Assembly: GCA_025964215.1 (NCBI GenBank)
Contig: JAOPZG010000091.1
Span: 1 to 5,148 of the forward strand
Origin: Conexibacter sp.
GTDB taxonomy: Bacteria; Actinomycetota; Thermoleophilia; Solirubrobacterales; Solirubrobacteraceae
Direction: 5' to 3'
Length of the DNA stretch: 5,148 nucleotides
The notes beneath the pieces are model-generated. The model searched no databases and was not told where the DNA came from. It saw only the letters and a program-made list of their open reading frames with translations. The translations under genes were made by a program, and so were the position numbers. Within the stretch, counting starts at the first letter, position 1, and every line of letters starts with the position of its first letter. Positions 1 through 4,765 of the stretch are shown here, piece by piece.

Positions 1-1170
1 CACGGGTACTACAACGCCCTGGAGGTCATGGCCGGCGGCGACTACGACTTCGTGGTGTGCCTCGGGGACTACATCTACGCCGAGAGCTATCACTCGGTCA
101 AGGGCGGCACCGGCGTCCGCGACGACAAGATCGGTCGCGAGAACCCGGAGAACCCGGACATCGTCCGCGAGGCCGTCACGCTCGCCGACTACCGCGCCAA
201 GTACCAGCTCTACCGCACCGACCCGCTGCTGCGCGCCGTGCACTACAAGTTCCCCATGGTGATGCTCAGGGACGACCACGAGGTGCAGGAAAACTACGAG
301 GGCAAGCAGGCCGACGGCGGCCTGCCGCCCGGCAAGCACTTCAGCCTCGCGCGCAAGAAGGCCGGGCGCCAGGCGTTCTTCGAGAACATGCCCGCGTTCC
401 CCGGCGGCGAGCGGCTCTACCGCTCGCTCCGGTTCGGCGCCAACGTCGAGCTGATCATCATGGACCAGCGGACCTACCGCGACAACCAGCCCTGCGACGA
501 CGCGGTCGTCGCGCCGTGCGCCGACTACGACCAGCCCCGCGACTTCCTCGGCCGGCCGCAGATGAACTGGGTCAAGGACGCGCTGACCAAGTCCACCGCC
601 AAGTGGAAGGTGATGGCCAACGAGGTCACGATCATGCCGACGCGCGTGCTCGGCGGCGCGAACTACACCTACGACAACTGGCTCGGCTACCCGCAGGAGC
701 GCGAGGAGCTGCTCACGCACATCCGCGACAAGTCGATCAAGGACGTGGTCTTCGTCACCGGCGACATCCACACGTTCATCGCCGGCGACGTGCGCACGGG
801 CGACGGCGCGACGGGCGACACGGTCGCCACCGAGCTGGTCGGCGGCTCGATCACCTCGCAGTCGCTCGGCGAGACCGACCTCGACGCCGGCGGCGGCACG
901 AAGATCCAGGGCAACGACAAGGACCCCAGCACGTCGCCCGCGCTCATCGACGCGCTGCGCGGCATCAACCCGCAGGTCGACAACGCGGACTTCGACCACC
1001 ACGGCTTCGGCGCCGTCACGGCGACCGCCGGCGGCTTCACCTGCGAGATGGTCCGGATGGACACCATCAAGAAGAAGTCCACCAAGAAGCTCCCGCCGGC
1101 GACCTGGACCTACAAGGTCGCCCCGGGCGCGCCGTCGATCAAGGGCCAGCACGGCCCCGCAGCCAGCTAG
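1..1170 (+). CDS. phoD: PhoD-like alkaline phosphatase/phosphodiesterase, C-terminal part (5' end outside window)
   Basis: The reading frame is open from the first base to TAG at 1168-1170, giving 389 residues. PhoD-family proteins are usually about 500-560 residues, so the signal peptide and N-terminal domain probably lie upstream. The family consists of metallophosphoesterases, usually exported, that release phosphate from phosphomono- and diesters. Family motifs appear in order, numbered from the window edge: GDYIYAE (22-28, with D23 and Y26 matching the Asp-x-x-Tyr metal ligands of PhoD), RDDHEV (90-95), MDQRTYR (154-160), QMNWVKDAL then KWKVMANEV (187-209), VTGDIHTF (252-259, the GDxH metal site) and ELVGGSITS (278-286). 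The position before DDHE is Arg where many homologues have Trp. Residues 357-363 are Lys-rich, and the protein ends in a Gly/Pro/Ala-rich tail. The ATG at 28-30 is internal, because homology runs through the bases before it. The gene converges on the next one; the last base of its stop codon is the first base of a palindromic repeat. Confidence 0.9.
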   Translation, partial: HGYYNALEVMAGGDYDFVVCLGDYIYAESYHSVKGGTGVRDDKIGRENPENPDIVREAVTLADYRAKYQLYRTDPLLRAVHYKFPMVMLRDDHEVQENYEGKQADGGLPPGKHFSLARKKAGRQAFFENMPAFPGGERLYRSLRFGANVELIIMDQRTYRDNQPCDDAVVAPCADYDQPRDFLGRPQMNWVKDALTKSTAKWKVMANEVTIMPTRVLGGANYTYDNWLGYPQEREELLTHIRDKSIKDVVFVTGDIHTFIAGDVRTGDGATGDTVATELVGGSITSQSLGETDLDAGGGTKIQGNDKDPSTSPALIDALRGINPQVDNADFDHHGFGAVTATAGGFTCEMVRMDTIKKKSTKKLPPATWTYKVAPGAPSIKGQHGPAAS

Positions 1171-1183
1171 GGGTCTGACCCCC
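1170..1183 (+). repeat. Palindromic repeat copy 1 (T-centred), abutting the phosphatase stop codon
   Basis: GGGGTCTGACCCCC. The core at 1170-1182 is a perfect 6-bp-arm palindrome around a central T. The same 14 bases recur at 3732-3745, and the core is the reverse complement of the A-centred copies at 1202-1214 and 3676-3688. It begins with the G of the TAG stop codon. Because it is the inverse of copy 2, whose centre is 32 bp away, the two copies could also pair with each other in RNA or single-stranded DNA. Confidence 0.85.
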
Positions 1184-1187
1184 TACA

Positions 1188-1228
1188 CCACGCCGGCTCA
1201 AGGGGTCAGACCCCTTGAGTCGGCGTGG
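1188..1228. repeat. 41-bp inverted repeat containing palindrome copy 2; candidate bidirectional terminator
   Basis: The 20-bp arms 1188-1207 and 1209-1228 are complementary around A1208, with one exception: G1196 opposite T1220, which is a G-U wobble in plus-strand RNA. The core AGGGGTCAGACCCCTTGAG (1201-1219) recurs identically at 3675-3693. The element lies between two convergent genes and ends one base after the minus-strand stop codon (1232-1230), so a hairpin would form at the 3' end of both transcripts. No T-tract follows on either strand, so it is not a canonical intrinsic terminator. A role in termination, 3'-end protection or blocking read-through is inferred. It could equally be a REP-like element tolerated in a gene gap. 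Confidence 0.85.
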
Positions 1229-1229
1229 C

Positions 1230-2177
1230 TCAGATGTTGACCGTCTGCGCCTCCACCCGGCCGGCGCGCCAGGCCGCGACGGCCGCCGCGGCGATCGCGA
1301 GGTCCTGGATCGCCAGTCCGGTGGAGTCGAAGAGCGTGGTGGCCTCGGGCGAGATGCGGCCCGTCGCCTCGCCCGCGAGCACGGCGCCGAGGTCGGTCAC
1401 GCGATCGCGGGTGACGAGGCCCTCCTCGACGGCGCCGGTCAGCTCGCCCCCGTGCGAGGCCTGGGCCCACTCGTCGCAGAAGAGCTCGCACGCGACGACC
1501 GCCGAGATCGTCGCCTCCGCCTTGCCCGGGCCGTCGGCGCCGAGCATGTTGTAGTGCTGCCCCGGACGCAGGTCGCCGGTGTCGACCACGACCTCCGCGC
1601 CGGGCGTGACGCAGCAGACGACATCGGCGGCGAGCGCCTCCTCGCGCGTCCCGACCGACCACCCCAACTCGCTCGCCAGCGCCTCCGCCGCCTCGGGGCG
1701 CGGGTCGAAGCAGATCCCCGGGCCGTAGCCGTCGGCCGCGAGGCACCGGGCCGTCCACGCGCCGTGCAGTCCGCAGCCGACGATCCCGGCGGTCGCGGCG
1801 CCGGGCCGGCCGAGCGCCCGCGCGGCGACCGGCGCGACCGCGCCCGTGCGCAGCGCGGTGACCGAGCGCGCGTCGAGCATCGCGACCGGCTCCGAGGTCT
1901 CGGCGTCGCTCACCAGCAGCACGCCGAGCACCGTCGGCAGCCCGCGCGCGGGGTTCGACGGGAAGGACGAGATCCACTTCAGGATCGCCAGCCCGTCGCC
2001 GAGCGCGGGCATCGCGCGGAAGTCGCCGTGCGGCGGCGACTCGAGGTAGACCTTGCTCGGCATCAGCCACTCGCCGCGGCGGTGGCGCAGGAACGCGTCG
2101 CGCGTGCGGTCGATCGCCTCCCGCGGCGAGACCGCCGCGAGCACCGCATCGTGGTCCAGGACGGCGACGTCGGGCAT
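1230..2177 (-). CDS. Ornithine cyclodeaminase / mu-crystallin family protein
   Basis: This 315-residue protein has the usual family length. The family comprises NAD(P)-dependent cytosolic enzymes: ornithine cyclodeaminase (ornithine to proline plus ammonia), archaeal-type alanine dehydrogenase, and ketimine or N-alkyl amino acid dehydrogenases. Visible motifs are MPSK (39-42), K67 in the AILKW stretch, RTGAVAPVAARAL (110-122), the Rossmann turn GIVGCGLHGAW (131-141), GADGPGKAE (213-221) and FDSTGLAIQDLAIA (283-296). K67, R110 and D215 fall where the substrate-binding Lys and Arg and the catalytic Asp of ornithine cyclodeaminase are expected. The substrate cannot be decided from sequence alone. 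The start ATG is 2177-2175. There is no Shine-Dalgarno, but TAGTCT ends 7 nt before the ATG, which suggests a leaderless message. It is divergent from the FCD protein gene across 78 bp, and its stop codon abuts the 41-bp inverted repeat. Confidence 0.9.
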   Translation of the reverse strand: MPDVAVLDHDAVLAAVSPREAIDRTRDAFLRHRRGEWLMPSKVYLESPPHGDFRAMPALGDGLAILKWISSFPSNPARGLPTVLGVLLVSDAETSEPVAMLDARSVTALRTGAVAPVAARALGRPGAATAGIVGCGLHGAWTARCLAADGYGPGICFDPRPEAAEALASELGWSVGTREEALAADVVCCVTPGAEVVVDTGDLRPGQHYNMLGADGPGKAEATISAVVACELFCDEWAQASHGGELTGAVEEGLVTRDRVTDLGAVLAGEATGRISPEATTLFDSTGLAIQDLAIAAAAVAAWRAGRVEAQTVNI

Positions 2178-2184
2178 GCGGCCA

Positions 2185-2190
2185 AGACTA
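2185..2190 (-). promoter_or_regulatory. Candidate -10 box of the cyclodeaminase-family gene (leaderless)
   Basis: On the minus strand TAGTCT matches actinobacterial TANNNT and is followed by 7 nt and then the ATG at 2177. This places the expected transcription start at or next to the start codon. No convincing -35 box is visible. The same arrangement occurs at 2713-2718 and 4754-4759, which strengthens the call. Confidence 0.5.
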
Positions 2191-2201
2191 GTTCGGCAGG
2201 A

Positions 2202-2226
2202 GAGGTAGCCCCACTTCCGTCACCTC
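2202..2226. promoter_or_regulatory. Possible operator: spaced inverted repeat GAGGT-N15-ACCTC
   Basis: GAGGT (2202-2206) and ACCTC (2222-2226) are inverted copies with centres 20 bp apart, about two helical turns. They lie in the middle of the divergent gap between the cyclodeaminase-family and FCD genes, where a shared regulator would bind. The arms are only 5 bp in a GC-rich region, so chance is a real possibility. Confidence 0.2.
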
Positions 2227-2236
2227 CCGTCAGGGC

Positions 2237-2250
2237 TAGCGTTGCGGGAG
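2237..2250 (+). promoter_or_regulatory. Candidate -10 box and ribosome binding site for the FCD protein
   Basis: TAGCGT (2237-2242) fits TANNNT, and GGGAG (2246-2250) ends 5 nt before the ATG at 2256. The purine-rich site fixes the start codon. If the -10 box is correct, transcription would begin near 2249 and leave most of that site out of the message, so the two signals may not both be used. Confidence 0.4.
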
Positions 2251-2255
2251 AAGCG

Positions 2256-2711
2256 ATGACGACGACCGACGAGCCACTGCCCTTCGACCTCAAGCTGGCG
2301 CGCGAGGCGTTCGCGACCTCCGCCCAGCTGCACGGCGCCGCCACCCGGCGCGCCGCCGGGAAGCTCTCCGAGCACGACTTCGACCGCCTCCACGCGTGCG
2401 ACGCGGCCTTCACGACCGCCCTGCGCGAGGGCCGCGTGCAGGACGCGATCGCCGCCGACGACGCGTTCCACCGCGTGATCCTGGAGGCGGCCGGCGACCC
2501 GGACCTGCTCGTCTCCGTCGAGCTGATGCTCCCGCGCCTGCGGCGGATGGACCTCTGGCTCTTCACGCGCAAGGCGTTCGGCGACGACGACAGCAGCCAC
2601 CCGGCGATCATCGACGCGCTGCGCGCGGAAGACGGCGAGACCGCCGCCGGGCGCGTCGAGGCGAGCTTCACCACGGCCGGCGAGGAGCTCGCCGCGGCCG
2701 TCGGGCGCTAG
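2256..2711 (+). CDS. FCD-domain protein lacking the GntR winged-helix domain
   Basis: The protein has 151 residues, and nearly all of it reads as an FCD domain, the helical ligand- and metal-binding effector domain of FadR-type GntR regulators. Diagnostic parts are DDAFHRVILEAAGDPDLL (68-85, with D68 and H72 as the D-x-x-x-H pair) and SHPAIIDALRAEDGETAAGRVE (114-135, with H115). The His that usually follows in an HL pair is replaced by S137-F138, so the metal site may be incomplete. FadR-type regulators are normally about 220-250 residues with an N-terminal winged helix. Here the 78 bp upstream is too short to code for one, and the longer open frame upstream is antisense to the cyclodeaminase-family gene. 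Full codon bias and intact FCD motifs argue against a decayed remnant. It may be a ligand-binding or partner protein, or a regulator acting through another factor; this is inference. Divergence from an amino-acid enzyme gene suggests a linked role. Confidence 0.8.
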   Translation: MTTTDEPLPFDLKLAREAFATSAQLHGAATRRAAGKLSEHDFDRLHACDAAFTTALREGRVQDAIAADDAFHRVILEAAGDPDLLVSVELMLPRLRRMDLWLFTRKAFGDDDSSHPAIIDALRAEDGETAAGRVEASFTTAGEELAAAVGR

Positions 2712-2712
2712 G

Positions 2713-2718
2713 TAGGGT
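2713..2718 (+). promoter_or_regulatory. Candidate -10 box for the small epsilon-like gene (leaderless)
   Basis: TAGGGT fits TANNNT and is followed by 7 nt and then the GTG at 2726. It starts two bases after the FCD gene stop codon. No Shine-Dalgarno lies between it and GTG. The geometry matches the signals before the cyclodeaminase-family and nitrite/sulfite reductase genes. Confidence 0.5.
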
Positions 2719-2725
2719 TCCCGCC

Positions 2726-2953
2726 GTGCCCAACCGCCGCCCCCAGCTGGAGATCGTCGCCCCGTCGGCCTCCCCGGAGGAGGCCGCCGCGGTCGTCGCG
2801 GCGCTGGAGCAGTTCCTGCGCGACTTCGCCCCGGTGATCGTCGCCGAGGCGCCCAAGCAGAACCCCTGGCAGCGCGCCGCGCTGCTGGAGGCCACGGGCC
2901 GCGAGCCCGACGGGCCGTCGCCCTGGGGCGACCCCGTGCCCTGGGGCCGGTAG
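2726..2953 (+). CDS. Small protein, possible acyl-CoA carboxylase epsilon-like subunit
   Basis: A GTG start gives 75 residues ending at TAG 2951-2953. The layout resembles the actinobacterial acyl-CoA carboxylase epsilon subunit (AccE/PccE type): a short beta-like start (QLEIVAPSA, 6-14), a helix beginning SPEEAAAVVAALEQFL (15-30), then a Trp/Pro/Gly-rich tail with NPWQRAALLEATGRE (46-60) and PWGDPVPWGR (66-75). In that family the protein helps assemble biotin-dependent carboxylase complexes for acyl-CoA carboxylation. No carboxylase alpha or beta gene lies in the window, so this is at best an orphan or a divergent relative. GTG was chosen because it follows a clean -10 box by 7 nt; earlier in-frame codons lie inside the FCD gene. 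The gene call is firm, the function tentative. Confidence 0.6.
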   Translation: MPNRRPQLEIVAPSASPEEAAAVVAALEQFLRDFAPVIVAEAPKQNPWQRAALLEATGREPDGPSPWGDPVPWGR

Positions 2954-2979
2954 CGCCGAGCGCCAGCGCGCCACGTTTG

Positions 2980-2996
2980 CCTCGGGGCGCCCGAGG
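2980..2996 (+). terminator. GC-rich hairpin after the epsilon-like gene
   Basis: A 7-bp perfect stem (2980-2986 with 2990-2996) encloses a 3-nt loop, 26 nt after the stop codon. No T-tract follows, and its right arm overlaps the 8-bp inverted repeat around the ECF promoter. It could separate the upstream gene from the YCII-sigma operon, but short GC stems are common in DNA of this composition. Confidence 0.3.
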
Positions 2997-2997
2997 G

Positions 2998-3023
2998 TGT
3001 CGAATCGGCGGAGCCCGTCCGTC
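2998..3023 (+). promoter_or_regulatory. Candidate ECF42-type promoter, TGTCGA-N16-CGTC
   Basis: TGTCGA (2998-3003) is followed by 16 nt and CGTC (3020-3023). This agrees with the bipartite motif reported for ECF42 sigma factors (TGTCGA at -35, CGA/TC at -10). It lies upstream of the YCII-sigma operon, so autoregulation is the simplest reading. Transcription would start near 3030, leaving a leader of about 30 nt that carries a strong ribosome site. Two further CGTC words (3016-3019 and 3023-3026) give spacers of 12 and 19 nt, so the exact -10 is uncertain. GGGTGTCG (2995-3002) and CGACACCC (3036-3043) form an 8-bp inverted repeat overlapping the -35. Confidence 0.65.
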
Positions 3024-3050
3024 GTCTCCACGAACCGACACCCGAGCCCT

Positions 3051-3055
3051 GGAGG
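3051..3055 (+). promoter_or_regulatory. Ribosome binding site of the YCII gene
   Basis: GGAGG lies 6 nt before the ATG at 3062. It is the strongest Shine-Dalgarno in the window and fixes the start of the first gene of the operon. It contrasts with the leaderless-looking genes nearby. Confidence 0.8.
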
Positions 3056-3061
3056 GCACCC

Positions 3062-3400
3062 ATGCAGTACATGCTGTTGATCTACACCCCGGCCGACACG
3101 CCCCGCGACGCGTCGACCTACGGCGCCTACATGGCGTTCACCGAGGAGCTGCAGGCCTCCGGCCAGATGGTCGCCGGCGACGGCCTGGAGGGCATCGACG
3201 CCGCGACGACCGTCCGCGTCCGCGACGACGAGACGCTGCTCACCGACGGCCCGTTCGCCGAGACGAAGGAGATGCTCGCGGGCTACTACCTGGTCGACGT
3301 GCCCGACCTCGACACCGCTCTCGGCTGGGCCGCGAAGATCCCGGGGGCCGCGTTCGGCTCGATCGAGGTCCGGCCCGTCATGGTGTACGACCGCGTCTGA
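3062..3400 (+). CDS. YCII/DGPF-family protein, partner of the ECF42 sigma factor
   Basis: This 112-residue single-domain protein belongs to the YCII-related (DGPF) family. Its start MQYMLLIYTP (1-10) is the first beta strand of the ferredoxin-like fold. The signature DGPFAETKE (62-70) is followed by LAGYYLVDV (72-80) and a C-terminal strand IEVRPVMVYDRV (101-112). Length and motif order are normal for the family. These proteins are small and cytosolic and are very often encoded next to ECF42 sigma factors; their biochemical role is not settled. No signal peptide or membrane segment is present. The gene ends 3 nt before the sigma-factor ATG, so the two are surely co-transcribed and probably translationally coupled. 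The DGPF protein is likely a target and possibly a sensor or effector of the sigma factor; this is inferred from context. Confidence 0.9.
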   Translation: MQYMLLIYTPADTPRDASTYGAYMAFTEELQASGQMVAGDGLEGIDAATTVRVRDDETLLTDGPFAETKEMLAGYYLVDVPDLDTALGWAAKIPGAAFGSIEVRPVMVYDRV

Positions 3401-3403
3401 CCG

Positions 3404-4669
3404 ATGGTCGAGGAGGCCGTCAGCCGGGCCTTCCGCGAGGAGGGCCCGGCGATCCTCGCGACGCTGATCCGGCAGGTCGGCGACTTCACGCTGGCCGAGG
3501 ACGCCGTGCAGGACGCGTTCGCCGCCGCGGTCGCGACGTGGCCGCGCGATGGCGTGCCGGAGCGCCCCGGCGCGTGGATCACCACGACGGCGCGGCGCAA
3601 GGCGATCGACCGGCTGCGCCGCGAGCGCGGGCTGGCCGACCGCATCGAGCGCCTCGCCGCCCTCGCCGCGCGCGAGGGGTCAGACCCCTTGAGCGCGGAC
3701 GACGCAGATCTGCTGAGCGACCCCGCCGCCGGGGGTCTGACCCCCATCGCGGATGACCGGCTGCGGCTGCTCTTCACGTGCTGCCACCCCGCGCTGTCGC
3801 TCGAGGCGCGTGTCGCGCTGACCGTCAAGTCGCTCGGCGGCCTCACGACCGCCGAGGTCGCCCACGCGTTCCTCGTCTCCGAGCCCACGATGTACCAGCG
3901 GCTCACGCGCGCCAAGCGCAAGATCGCCGCCGCCGGGATCCCCTACCGCGTCCCGCCGCCCGAGCTGCTGCCCGAGCGCCGCGACGGCGTCCTGGCCGTC
4001 ATCTACCTGGTCTTCAACGAGGGCTACGCGGCGAGCGCGGGCGACCGCCTGGTGCGCGGCGAGCTCTGCGGCGAGGCGATCCGGCTCGGCCGCCTGCTGG
4101 CGAACCTCCTGCCCGGCGACCCCGAGGTCCTCGGCCTGCTCGCGCTGATGCTGCTCCAGGACGCCCGCCGCGACGCGCGCACCGACGCGCGCGGCGAGTA
4201 CGTCGCGCTCGACCGCCAGGACCGCGCGCGCTGGGACCAGGGACGGATCGCCGAGGGCACCCACGCGCTGAACCAGGCGATCGCCGCGAGACAGCCGGGC
4301 CCCTACCAGCTCCAGGCCGCGATCGCCGCCCTCCACGCCACCGCCGCCGACGCCGCGGCGACCGACTGGATCGAGATCGCCACGCTCTACGCCGAGCTCG
4401 ACCGCCGCGCGCCCTCGCCCGTGATCCGCGTCAACCGCGCCGCCGCGCTCGCCTTCGCCGGCGCGCCCGAGGCCGGCCTCGAGCTCGTCCGCCCGCTGCT
4501 CGACGACCCCCGCCTGAGCGCCTACGCCCCGCTCCACGCCGCCCACGCCGAGCTGCTGCGCCGCACCGGCGCCATCGACGCCGCGACCGCCGCTTACGAT
4601 CGCGCGATCGCCGCCACCGCCAACGCGGTCCAGCGCGCGGAGCTGGAGCGCCGCCGCGCCGCCGTCTAA
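3404..4669 (+). CDS. RNA polymerase sigma factor, ECF42-like, with C-terminal TPR-type extension
   Basis: The protein has 421 residues, about twice the size of a minimal ECF sigma factor. Sigma region 2 spans about 5-75: AEDAVQDAFAAAVATWP (31-47) and a basic segment through ARRKAIDRLRRER (63-75). Region 4 spans about 117-174: DDRLRLLFTCCHPAL (117-131) and the helix-turn-helix GLTTAEVAHAFLVSEPTMYQ (146-165) ending in RAKRKI. From about 180 onwards is the helical extension typical of ECF42, with YLVFNEGY (201-208) and TPR-like helix pairs (about 285-420). In ECF42 the extension is reported to be needed for activity and no anti-sigma factor is linked; none is seen here. The ATG is 3 nt after the YCII stop with no clear ribosome site, suggesting coupling. 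The linker, residues 76-117, carries two palindromic repeats translated as EGSDPLS (91-97) and GGLTPI (110-115); this stretch appears longer than usual for the family. Confidence 0.92.
   Translation: MVEEAVSRAFREEGPAILATLIRQVGDFTLAEDAVQDAFAAAVATWPRDGVPERPGAWITTTARRKAIDRLRRERGLADRIERLAALAAREGSDPLSADDADLLSDPAAGGLTPIADDRLRLLFTCCHPALSLEARVALTVKSLGGLTTAEVAHAFLVSEPTMYQRLTRAKRKIAAAGIPYRVPPPELLPERRDGVLAVIYLVFNEGYAASAGDRLVRGELCGEAIRLGRLLANLLPGDPEVLGLLALMLLQDARRDARTDARGEYVALDRQDRARWDQGRIAEGTHALNQAIAARQPGPYQLQAAIAALHATAADAAATDWIEIATLYAELDRRAPSPVIRVNRAAALAFAGAPEAGLELVRPLLDDPRLSAYAPLHAAHAELLRRTGAIDAATAAYDRAIAATANAVQRAELERRRAAV
3666..3698. repeat. Palindromic repeat copy 3 (A-centred), inside the sigma-factor coding sequence
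   Basis: The core GGGGTCAGACCCC (3676-3688) lies within AGGGGTCAGACCCCTTGAG (3675-3693), a 19-base exact match to 1201-1219. Extended arms (3666-3681 and 3683-3698) pair around A3682 with one G-T wobble (3674/3690) and one G-A mismatch (3672/3692). It is read in frame as E-G-S-D-P-L-S in the linker between sigma regions 2 and 4. Its presence in both coding and intergenic DNA points to a dispersed repeat rather than a dedicated terminator. Confidence 0.85.
3731..3745. repeat. Palindromic repeat copy 4 (T-centred), inside the sigma-factor coding sequence
   Basis: GGGGGTCTGACCCCC is a perfect 7-bp-arm palindrome around T3738. It shares 14 bases with copy 1 (3732-3745 against 1170-1183) and is the inverse of copy 3, with centres 56 bp apart. 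It is translated as G-G-L-T-P, just before region 4. The enclosed segment between copies 3 and 4 encodes an acidic stretch rich in Ala, Asp and Leu. Confidence 0.85.
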
Positions 4670-4676
4670 CCCCGGC

Positions 4677-4699
4677 TTTCGCACCGAGAACGTGCGGAA
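4677..4699 (+). terminator. Hairpin downstream of the sigma-factor gene
   Basis: An 8-bp stem (4677-4684 with 4692-4699, one G-T wobble) encloses a 7-nt loop, 7 nt after the TAA. It is followed by an A and a run of C, not T, so it is at most an atypical terminator. Its place between the sigma operon and the next promoter is the main support. Confidence 0.35.
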
Positions 4700-4753
4700 A
4701 ACCCCCGTGCCGCAACGGCTGGGTCAAAAGGTGGATTAGCGATCGGGATTTGC

Positions 4754-4759
4754 TACCTT
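4754..4759 (+). promoter_or_regulatory. Candidate -10 box of the nitrite/sulfite reductase gene (leaderless)
   Basis: TACCTT fits TANNNT and lies 6 nt before the ATG at 4766. No Shine-Dalgarno is present between them. The preceding 40 bases are the most AT-rich part of the window, as expected for a promoter. No clear -35 box was found. Confidence 0.55.
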
Positions 4760-4765
4760 GCCCGG

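Noticed and set aside
57..1178. Alternative plus-strand open frame over the phosphatase
   Set aside because: Its translation is dominated by Arg, Ala and Gly, and the other frame contains the full series of PhoD motifs.
1577..1584. TGTCGA word near 1580 as another ECF42-type promoter
   Set aside because: It lies within the coding sequence of the minus-strand cyclodeaminase-family gene, with no plus-strand gene start downstream of it.
1215..2255. Long plus-strand open frame that continues into the FCD protein and would give a 498-residue product
   Set aside because: Positions 1230-2177 of this frame are antisense to a clearly recognised cyclodeaminase-family enzyme, and the translation is Arg/Ala-rich without motifs. 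The ATG at 2256 has a purine-rich site and the FCD homology starts there.
2924..2934. GGGGCGACCCC as a possible fifth copy of the palindromic repeat
   Set aside because: Only the four G and four C outer bases match and the TCTGA centre is missing. It lies in a Trp/Pro/Gly-coding tail where such strings arise easily.
2220..3072. Several minus-strand open frames over the FCD, epsilon-like and promoter region
   Set aside because: All are Arg/Gly/Ala-rich shadows. They overlap one another and the supported plus-strand genes, and none has a convincing start site.
3680..4684. Minus-strand open frame of 334 codons across the sigma-factor gene
   Set aside because: It is a shadow created by GC-rich codon bias opposite a well-supported sigma factor. 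Its translation is low-complexity Gly/Arg/Val with no recognisable domain.
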